Of a stretch of DNA of 24,750 bases, positions 1-5,614 are shown piece after piece. Location of the stretch: the NCBI GenBank assembly GCA_009780755.1, contig WQZL01000007.1, positions 1 through 24,750 on the forward strand, in the 5' to 3' direction. The notes below the pieces were generated by a model. It was not told where the DNA came from. It did not search any database and was given only the letters and a program-made list of their open reading frames with translations. Origin of the DNA: Promicromonosporaceae bacterium. GTDB taxonomy: Bacteria; Actinomycetota; Actinomycetes; Actinomycetales; Cellulomonadaceae. Position numbers and translations under genes: made by a program. Within the stretch, counting starts at the first letter, position 1, and each line of letters begins with the position of its first letter.

Positions 1-520
1 TCTGCCTACGGGAGCGCTCCACCAGGGTGGCAATCAGTACGGGGAGGGAGATGGCGGTGTAGCCCAGCGCCCAACCAGACAGTAGCGCGGCGATTAGGTA
101 GCCAGCGCCGTCCGGGGTCCAGCAGACCTGCTGCAACGCAAAGGCACGCGGTACCGATACCGCCAACGCCAGCGCCGCTACCACCAGATACCGCTGCCTG
201 GGTCCGCGACGCGTCGGGTGGCAGGCCAGCACGAGAGCCACCAACGCCAGCCCGCTACCCAGGTTGATCCCGAAAACCAGCCCGGCCCCCTGCCAACCCC
301 CGCAGACATCGTGGTAGTAGACGCTGGCCTCCTCACCCCAGCCGAGCCATTGGGTGATCGAGAGCAAGGAAAAACCGATCACGTTTGTGAGCGCCAACAG
401 CGCAGCGAGCCGAGCCGTGCCCACCTCCCGCAGATTGACTGGGCCGATCAAGAACGGCAGGAAAATATCGTCATACCCGCCGCTACCTGGGTGGGTGGAG
501 GGGAGTGGGGACTGGCTCAT
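1..520 (-). CDS. Membrane protein, N-terminal part (probable second sensor kinase), cut by window edge
   Basis: An open frame runs from ATG at 520 to the window edge without a stop, giving at least 173 residues. Its start shares an ATGA with the stop of the sensor kinase gene, so the two are translationally coupled. Four hydrophobic segments are visible, at about residues 33-54, 75-101, 111-127 and 140-163, followed by a basic stretch (VERSRRQ). The layout copies the kinase next door: 'SITQWLGWG' matches 'GLTHWAGWG', a Pro-Arg-Ala sits at the same place in the third segment, and a charged linker follows the fourth. I infer a paralogous sensor, perhaps another histidine kinase, but the catalytic half lies outside the window. 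A non-kinase membrane partner of the two-component system remains possible. Confidence 0.7.
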   Translation of the reverse strand, partial: MSQSPLPSTHPGSGGYDDIFLPFLIGPVNLREVGTARLAALLALTNVIGFSLLSITQWLGWGEEASVYYHDVCGGWQGAGLVFGINLGSGLALVALVLACHPTRRGPRQRYLVVAALALAVSVPRAFALQQVCWTPDGAGYLIAALLSGWALGYTAISLPVLIATLVERSRRQ

Positions 521-1719
521 GACTCGTAGGTGACCGGCAATTCGATGCGGAGCCGAGCGCCGCCACCGGGGCTGGAAATGAGGTTTAGGGTGCCGTCCCT
601 GGCTTCTAGGCGCTCTAGGTGTCGGGAAAGGCCGGAATATTCGAACACACCGGTCTCGGGCACGCCGGTGCCGTTGTCATCGACCACCACCTCCGCCACC
701 CGCCGGTTCGGATCGTTGGTCAGGTGCAGCTCGAAGTAGACCTTAAGCGAGGTGGCGTGGCCGTGCCGTAGCGCGTTGCTGACCGCCTCCTCCACGGCGT
801 AGATGATGACAAGCCGTTCGGCCATCGGCATCGGCGGTTGATACTCATCCATGAGGCGCTGGCAGGTGGGACCCAAGGTCAGCGAGGTGGCTACATCGGC
901 GGGCACCCGCGAGAGGATGGATTGGATCGCGGGCACCGTGCCGAGGTCAACGCCCGAGGGCAGCATCGAATGGCTGAGTGAGCGGACGTCAAGCTCGCGA
1001 ATTTCCTCGATTCGGTCGCTCAGGGCGCGCAACTCGGCGGCGACGCTGACCGTACTCTCGTTAGGCGTTATCCGGGTGGCGATGCCGTCAAGCTCGGCGG
1101 CCACTGTCACCAGCCGAAACTGTAAGGTGCCGTGCAGTTGATCGGAGACCATGCGACGAATGCGGATTTCTTCGGTTTGTAGATCGTGGATGGCCTTGGC
1201 GGCGCGCTGTGAGGCGGTCCGCCGGAGGCTGGCCTCAAGCTGAACCCGCTGCACCAGCGACGAAACGAGATTCCCGATGGTTAGGGCGACGATGCCCGCC
1301 GAAGCCCCCAGAATCCATTCCGCATATCGGTAGCCGCCTCCGTAGGGGGTGGTGCGACCCAACTCCATTAGCAGGGCGCGGGGGTAGGCCAAGAGGATGG
1401 ACACGCCGCTGAAGAGCAGCAGTCGCTGGGGTAGCCGCCAGGTAAGCGGTCGGGCCAGGGCGCAAATCCCGACTACGAGGGCGCCGTAGCCCAGGTGTTT
1501 ACCCAGCAGCACCATTACCTCGAAGAAACGATCATGAATGCCGGGACCTTGGGCGTATTCCCAGCCGCCCCATCCGGCCCAATGGGTGAGACCCATCACG
1601 GACAGGATCAGTATGTTCAACCCGGAGAAGAGTACCCAAATCCGCTGGGGGTTCCACAACGCACGGGTGAGGAAAGACCCACCGCGGTCAGAGACAGGGG
1701 GGTCTGCTATGTCCGCCAT
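517..1719 (-). CDS. NarL-type (HisKA_3) sensor histidine kinase
   Basis: Membrane sensor kinase of 400 aa that should autophosphorylate and pass phosphate to the adjacent response regulator. Four membrane segments (about 28-45, 64-88, 97-116, 133-155) form the input domain with almost no extracytoplasmic part, so the signal may be sensed in the membrane. A coiled linker leads to the DHp helix, where H196 in 'DQLHGTLQ' is the expected phospho-acceptor. The HATPase_c domain shows an N box (E310, E311, N315), a G1 box (D348-N-G-T-G352) and a G2-like Gly run (385-387). The residue after the His is Gly, not the Asp/Glu usual in HisKA_3 proteins. The gene overlaps the regulator upstream by 13 bp and the next membrane gene by 4 bp, so all three are one operon. 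The ligand is unknown. Confidence 0.9.
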   Translation of the reverse strand: MADIADPPVSDRGGSFLTRALWNPQRIWVLFSGLNILILSVMGLTHWAGWGGWEYAQGPGIHDRFFEVMVLLGKHLGYGALVVGICALARPLTWRLPQRLLLFSGVSILLAYPRALLMELGRTTPYGGGYRYAEWILGASAGIVALTIGNLVSSLVQRVQLEASLRRTASQRAAKAIHDLQTEEIRIRRMVSDQLHGTLQFRLVTVAAELDGIATRITPNESTVSVAAELRALSDRIEEIRELDVRSLSHSMLPSGVDLGTVPAIQSILSRVPADVATSLTLGPTCQRLMDEYQPPMPMAERLVIIYAVEEAVSNALRHGHATSLKVYFELHLTNDPNRRVAEVVVDDNGTGVPETGVFEYSGLSRHLERLEARDGTLNLISSPGGGARLRIELPVTYES

Positions 1720-2372
1720 TGGCGGCCGGTCTGTTCAATGAAGGCAAGCACGGCGGCGACGCGACGATTTGAGCCGTCGCCGTCAATGCCAAGGCGCTGG
1801 TAGATAGATTTCAGGTGTGATTCGACGGAGCGGGTGTTGATGCCCAACTGCTCGGCGGTGGCCTGGTTGCTTAGCCCCTCGGCCACCAGGCGCAGCACGC
1901 CGAACTGGGCGGGGGTCAGATCAGCGACGGCGGAACCGTAGCGCGGCTCGGAACGCTGCACCAGGTACGGGTCGATCACGGTCTGCCCCTGCGCGGTGGT
2001 GATGATGGCGCGCACCAACACGTCGCGAGCGAAGCTCGACCGCTTCGACAGGTAGCTCCACGGCCGCGGCGCCTCCTTCTGCACGGAAGTGAACAGACCC
2101 ATCACATCCTCCGAGGAGAGCAGCATGATGGCCAGATTCGGGTCGTCATGCTGCATCCGAACACCCAGAGAGACGCCATTGCCGTCCGGCAGGTGCACAT
2201 CGAGCAGCGCGATATCCACCGAACCGGGGGTAAAGACCAGCTTGGCCTCGGCGACGCCGGGGACCGAGTGGACCACCTGAATGCCTGGCTCGGCGGCTAG
2301 GGTTGACTCGAGCATGGAACGCATTAGGGTCTCGTCCTCGACGATGCCCACCCGGATAACTGAGTTGTTCAC
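1707..2372 (-). CDS. LuxR/NarL-family response regulator
   Basis: DNA-binding response regulator of 221 aa. The receiver domain (about 5-125) has the acidic pocket E12/D13, phospho-acceptor D58 in 'LLDVHLPDG', the switch Ser86 and K110 ('YLSKRSS'). A LuxR-type helix-turn-helix follows at about 150-212 ('LTPAQFGVLRLVAEGLSNQATAEQLG'... region with 'TRSVESHLKSIYQRL' as recognition helix). It is the first gene of the minus-strand operon and overlaps the sensor kinase start by 13 bp, so the two are a cognate pair. The start is GTG at 2372 with no clear Shine-Dalgarno; a TANNNT -10 six bases upstream suggests a leaderless message. The divergent ABC exporter is the most likely target, inferred from position only. 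Confidence 0.92.
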   Translation of the reverse strand: MNNSVIRVGIVEDETLMRSMLESTLAAEPGIQVVHSVPGVAEAKLVFTPGSVDIALLDVHLPDGNGVSLGVRMQHDDPNLAIMLLSSEDVMGLFTSVQKEAPRPWSYLSKRSSFARDVLVRAIITTAQGQTVIDPYLVQRSEPRYGSAVADLTPAQFGVLRLVAEGLSNQATAEQLGINTRSVESHLKSIYQRLGIDGDGSNRRVAAVLAFIEQTGRQWRT

Positions 2373-2378
2373 AGGTGC

Positions 2379-2384
2379 AGATTA
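2379..2384 (-). promoter_or_regulatory. Candidate leaderless -10 box for the response regulator operon
   Basis: On the minus strand TAATCT is followed by six bases and then the GTG start codon of the response regulator. This is the geometry of leaderless transcripts common in actinobacteria (TANNNT box, transcription starting at the start codon), and no Shine-Dalgarno is present. No good -35 is seen. Inference from spacing only. Confidence 0.35.
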
Positions 2385-2408
2385 AGGCAGAAAACGATTG
2401 ACGGCAGC

Positions 2409-2436
2409 TTGACAGGGCGTCATTGCCAGATACTTT
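2409..2436 (+). promoter_or_regulatory. Candidate sigma-70-type promoter for the ABC exporter
   Basis: A perfect TTGACA (2409-2414) is followed after 16 bases by TACTTT (2431-2436), reading toward the exporter genes. The expected transcription start is near 2443, leaving a leader of about 145 nt before the GTG/ATG at 2589/2592. The -10 box runs into the inverted repeat at 2434-2466, which would suit control by a bound regulator. Confidence 0.45.
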
Positions 2437-2466
2437 GGCGCCAATTGCGTGATTTCAGGCGCCAAA
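2434..2466. promoter_or_regulatory. Inverted repeat TTTGGCGCC-N15-GGCGCCAAA, candidate operator
   Basis: Perfect 9-bp arms at 2434-2442 and 2458-2466, separated by 15 bases; each arm also contains the palindrome GGCGCC. Centre-to-centre distance of the arms is 24 bp. It lies in the 216-bp divergent region between the response regulator and the exporter and overlaps the candidate plus-strand -10 box. It is a good candidate binding site for the response regulator or another dimeric regulator. A hairpin in the leader RNA is an alternative. Confidence 0.45.
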
Positions 2467-2588
2467 AGCGCGCGAGACCACGGGTTGGGGCGTTTTGGGG
2501 GGTTCGCGTAGCGTCATCACGTTTGCAATGATGTAAACACGTCTAAGGTTGGCATCGGGACACAATGGACATTGACCGGAGGTAACCA

Positions 2589-3611
2589 GTGATGCTGCCC
2601 ATCGAAATCCGTGATCTGCGCAAGAGCTTCGGCACCACCAAGGCCCTTGACGGCCTGGACCTAACGGTGCAGCAAGGAGAGGTGGTGGGCTTCCTCGGCC
2701 CGAACGGCGCCGGGAAATCGACCACCATTCGCGTGCTGCTCGGTCTGCTGCGTAGCGACGGCGGCGAGGCGAAACTATTTGGCGGCGACCCCTGGCGTGA
2801 CGCCGTCGCCCTGCATCGGCGGCTCACCTATGTGCCCGGCGATGTCAGCCTGTGGCCCAACCTAACCGGCGGCGAGGCCATCGACCTGCTCGCCCGGCTG
2901 CGCGGTGGCGCAGACCCGACCCGCAAGGCCGAGCTATTGGAGCGGTTCGAGTTGGACCCCACCAAGAAGGCCCGCACCTACTCCAAGGGCAACCGGCAGA
3001 AGGTGGCGCTCGTGGCGGCGTTCGCCTCTGACGCTGAGCTGCTGGTGCTGGACGAACCCACCTCTGGTCTCGACCCGCTGATGGAATCGGTGTTCACCGA
3101 ATATCTGCGCGAGGCCAAGGCCGCCGGGCGCAGCGTGCTGCTCAGCAGCCACATTCTCTCCGAGGTGGAGAAGGTGTGCGACACCGTAACCATCATCCGT
3201 GCCGGACGCGCGGTGGAAAGCGGCACCCTAGAAGAGCTGCGACACCTGACCCGCTCCAAGGTGATGGCGGTGCTACCGGGTACGGGGTCGGTCGGCGAGG
3301 CCCGCGTCGCACAGCTAACGGCGCTGCCCGGCGTCCACGATTTAACCGCAGAACCCCACACCGAGGGGCTACACGTCGTCTTCGACGTGGACCACGAGGC
3401 AATGAGCGGCGTGCTAACGGCTCTAGGCGACATCGGCGTGCGCGGCTTCACCGCTCAACCCCCCTCCCTAGAAGACCTCTTCATGCGCCACTACAGCGAA
3501 TCAAATGTCGAAGCCAACGTCGAGATCGGTAGTTTGCGTCGAGATCGGTCGCTCGAGTTACCGACCTCGACGCAAACTACCGATCTCGACGGAGATAGTG
3601 GGCAGCCATGA
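2589..3611 (+). CDS. ABC exporter ATP-binding protein
   Basis: Nucleotide-binding subunit of a two-gene ABC-2-type exporter (drug or antibiotic export class by family resemblance; substrate unknown). Walker A is GPNGAGKST (37-45), the signature is YSKGNRQ (131-137, the form usual in this subfamily rather than LSGGQ), Walker B is LLVLDEP with D155/E156, and the H-loop His is H188. Two starts are possible, GTG 2589 or ATG 2592; GGAGG at 2578-2582 serves either. The normal family C-terminus is reached at 'PSLEDLFMRHY'. The remaining ~35 residues are unusual because the gene carries an in-frame 72-bp palindrome (3519-3590) that adds 24 foreign residues. The stop overlaps the permease ATG, so the two are coupled. 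Divergent from a two-component system that may control it. Confidence 0.93.
   Translation: MMLPIEIRDLRKSFGTTKALDGLDLTVQQGEVVGFLGPNGAGKSTTIRVLLGLLRSDGGEAKLFGGDPWRDAVALHRRLTYVPGDVSLWPNLTGGEAIDLLARLRGGADPTRKAELLERFELDPTKKARTYSKGNRQKVALVAAFASDAELLVLDEPTSGLDPLMESVFTEYLREAKAAGRSVLLSSHILSEVEKVCDTVTIIRAGRAVESGTLEELRHLTRSKVMAVLPGTGSVGEARVAQLTALPGVHDLTAEPHTEGLHVVFDVDHEAMSGVLTALGDIGVRGFTAQPPSLEDLFMRHYSESNVEANVEIGSLRRDRSLELPTSTQTTDLDGDSGQP
3519..3590. repeat. 72-bp nested palindromic repeat inserted in the ATPase gene
   Basis: Two 31-nt arms (3519-3549 and 3560-3590) are complementary at 30 of 31 positions around a 10-nt loop. Each arm is itself built as A-B-A: A is GTCGAGATCGGT (3519-3530 and 3538-3549) and B is AGTTTGC (3531-3537), mirrored in the second arm. 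The unit is 72 bp, a multiple of three, and has no stop in the used frame, so the ATPase frame continues to its normal overlap with the permease. It looks like a palindromic mobile or REP-like unit. In RNA it would form a very strong hairpin just before the permease ribosome binding site. No second copy is in this window. Confidence 0.85.
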
Positions 3612-5215
3612 GCGGGCTGACTGGAACTGGTGCGCTGCTGCGGTTTGCGCTGCGCCGGGATCGGGTGCGCATTGCCGTGTGGATTGGCTCTCTGGCCTCG
3701 TTGTACCTGTACTGCGTGTTTGCGCTCGCCCAGGTGTTCGGTGACACCGAGAGCCAACAGGCCCGCGCTGCACTGATGCGCTCACCGGCCTCTGTGTTGA
3801 TGACCGGTCCCGGTTACGGCCTGGATCACTACACGCTTGGCCCCATCATGGCCAATGAGCTGCTGTTGTGGTTCATCTTGGCCGCTGGGCTGATGAGCGC
3901 CTTCCAGATAGTGCGTCACACTCGCGCCGAGGAGGAGTCTGGCCGCTCTGAGTTGCTGCGCGCCGGGGTGGTTGGCCGCCATGCCCCCGCCGTCGCCGCA
4001 GCGCTGACGGTGCTTATCGCCAATGCGATTCTCGCCGTCACCTCCTTCGCTGCCCTCGTATCAGGGGGGCTGCCCGTCGCCGATTCCCTGGCCTACGTGC
4101 TTGCGGTGGCCCTGGGCGCCCTTGTGTTTGGGGCGGTCGCCTTGGTGCTGGCTCAGGCATCCGAACACGCCCGTACGGCCAGCGGCGTGACCGTGGCCGT
4201 ACTCATGGCCGCGCTGTTCATCCGCGGCGTCGGCGACATGGAACAGGTGGGCGGTTCTGCCCTCTCTTGGTTCTCACCCATCGCCTGGTCGCAGCAGACC
4301 CGCGTCTATGTTGACTTGCGCTGGTGGCCGCTGGCGTTGCCGGTCGTCTTTATCGCCTTGTTGTTGGCGCTGGCCGCCCTGCTTGCCTCCCGCCGCGATT
4401 ACGCCGCCGGGCTTATCAACCCCAAGCCGGGTCGCATCGATGCGCGCGCTTCCCTGCGTTCTCCGTCCGCCCTGGCCTGGCGGCAGCAGCGCACGACCAC
4501 AATTTGGTGGGCAGTCGGTTTCGCCGTGATGTTCGTGGCCGTTGGCACCTACATCGACTCCATCGACAGCGTGATGTCCGATGTAATCGCGAACACTCCC
4601 GTCGTCGCCGACGTATTCAACCCCGACGATCTCACTGGCGCCTTTGTGCGGATCATGCTGCTGTTTGGAGCCGTAGCGGCGGCGGCCTTCGGCATTTCGG
4701 CCATAGGCCGCGCCCGCGCCGAGGAGGTGGCGGGTCGAACCGAGCTGTTGCTCGCCACCCCCATCTCGCGCGCCCGCTGGCTGGGCGCACAATTGGCGGT
4801 GCCGACGCTAGCCGCTGCCGGGCTGATGCTGCTGGCCGGGCTAACCTTCTTCGCTGGTTCGCTCACCGTGGGAGTCACCAATCCGGGCTTGGTCGAGTAC
4901 GTGGCGGCGTCGGTGGCGTATCTGCCCGCCATTGCCGTGATCGTCGCCCTGGCCGCGGCCCTGTACGCGCTCTTGCCGCGTCTTTTGCCCACGGCTTGGG
5001 TATTCATCGCCCTCGGATTGGTGGAGGGCATGTTCGGTGATGCGCTGAACCTGCCCGCCGCGCTGCGCTGGCTCTCCCCGCTGCACTGGGTACCCAATCC
5101 CATCGCCACCGATGGCGGCTCTTGGCTGCCCCTGCTCCCGCTCACCGCCCTCGCCCTGGCGCTATTCGCCGCCGCCTTTGTCGGCTTCCACCGCCGAGAT
5201 GTGCCCACCTCCTGA
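3608..5215 (+). CDS. ABC-2-type exporter permease
   Basis: Integral membrane protein of 535 aa, the permease partner of the preceding ATPase. It contains two similar halves, each with about six hydrophobic segments. Each half carries an 'RAEE' plus 'GR(S/T)ELL' element in a cytoplasmic loop ('TRAEEESGRSELLRAG' in the first, 'ARAEEVAGRTELLLAT' in the second), which shows an internal duplication. This architecture matches actinobacterial exporters of the TnrB3/COG3559 type annotated for polyketide-antibiotic export. The ATG overlaps the ATPase stop (ATGA), and a GGAG at 3591-3594, right after the palindrome, is 13 nt upstream, so initiation probably relies on coupling. The exported compound cannot be read from sequence. 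Confidence 0.9.
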   Translation: MSGLTGTGALLRFALRRDRVRIAVWIGSLASLYLYCVFALAQVFGDTESQQARAALMRSPASVLMTGPGYGLDHYTLGPIMANELLLWFILAAGLMSAFQIVRHTRAEEESGRSELLRAGVVGRHAPAVAAALTVLIANAILAVTSFAALVSGGLPVADSLAYVLAVALGALVFGAVALVLAQASEHARTASGVTVAVLMAALFIRGVGDMEQVGGSALSWFSPIAWSQQTRVYVDLRWWPLALPVVFIALLLALAALLASRRDYAAGLINPKPGRIDARASLRSPSALAWRQQRTTTIWWAVGFAVMFVAVGTYIDSIDSVMSDVIANTPVVADVFNPDDLTGAFVRIMLLFGAVAAAAFGISAIGRARAEEVAGRTELLLATPISRARWLGAQLAVPTLAAAGLMLLAGLTFFAGSLTVGVTNPGLVEYVAASVAYLPAIAVIVALAAALYALLPRLLPTAWVFIALGLVEGMFGDALNLPAALRWLSPLHWVPNPIATDGGSWLPLLPLTALALALFAAAFVGFHRRDVPTS

Positions 5216-5220
5216 GCGGC

Positions 5221-5257
5221 CCGGAGATTTCTCGGAAACCACGCCGGAAATTTCTCG
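5221..5257. repeat. Short direct repeat CCGGARATTTCTCG x2
   Basis: CCGGAGATTTCTCG (5221-5234) and CCGGAAATTTCTCG (5244-5257) match at 13 of 14 positions with a 23-bp period, about two helical turns. They start just after the permease stop and just before the degraded ATPase-like fragment. The second copy contains the palindrome GAAATTTC. Possible paired operator half-sites of the decayed gene; nothing more can be said. Confidence 0.4.
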
Positions 5258-5275
5258 ATAATGATGCCAGGATAA

Positions 5276-5431
5276 CGCTATGACCAGCGTGATTGCCCGA
5301 TAAATCGTACCTGTTTGCGTGAGTACGCGACAGAAAGTCCCGTGGTGCTACTCGAAGGCCCGCACGGAGTGGGAAATTCAGCGCTGTTGGCTGAGTTCAC
5401 CGAAGCTGTCCGCGCGTCTGTTGGGTCGTGA
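5276..5431 (+). pseudogene. Possible remnant of an AAA/P-loop ATPase gene
   Basis: Between two stops, one frame reads 51 residues including 'ESPVVLLEGPHGVGNSALL' and 'AEFTEAVRA'. This resembles the strand-P-loop-helix start of AAA-type ATP-binding proteins of the DUF4143 sort (hydrophobic strand, GPxGVGKS/T, helix). The Walker Lys is replaced by Asn, there is no start codon with a ribosome site, and the frame ends at TGA 5429-5431 with nothing similar downstream. I infer a decayed 5' piece of such a gene. The match rests on a short stretch and could be chance. Confidence 0.3.
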
Positions 5432-5614
5432 GTTTGTGGTGAGAGTGAGGTGGGCGGGCAGTCTCCTAGTTTTCGATGAAGTTTTCTAGGTTTCCGACGT
5501 TTTGCCAACGATCAAATAGCGACAAGAGGCTACCGGAATCGTTTTTACATAGGTCCGGTTTGTACTGTTCGCCGTACCCCCTCGTTGTGGAGGGCACATC
5601 GAAAGGTTGAGATC
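5432..5614 (+). other. Leader region of the first giant surface-protein gene
   Basis: No coding signal is seen. It is more AT-rich than its surroundings (for example around 5465-5570). It holds a CCTAG (5465-5469) / CTAGG (5486-5490) pair of inverted 5-mers. I could not settle on a promoter: TTGCCA at 5502-5507 and TACATA at 5546-5551 exist but their spacing is wrong. The ribosome site AAAGG (5602-5606) serves the ATG at 5615. Confidence 0.4.

Noticed and set aside
2979..2999. ABC signature YSKGNRQ instead of LSGGQ in the exporter ATPase
   Set aside because: This form is usual in this exporter subfamily and does not signal loss of function.
3505..3785. Small frames on both strands across the palindrome in the ATPase gene
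   Set aside because: They arise from the palindrome itself and the start of the permease gene; no ribosome site or domain supports them.
5585..5614. TTG start ten codons upstream for the VWA protein
   Set aside because: ATG 5615 has AAAGG at good spacing and begins a clean signal peptide.
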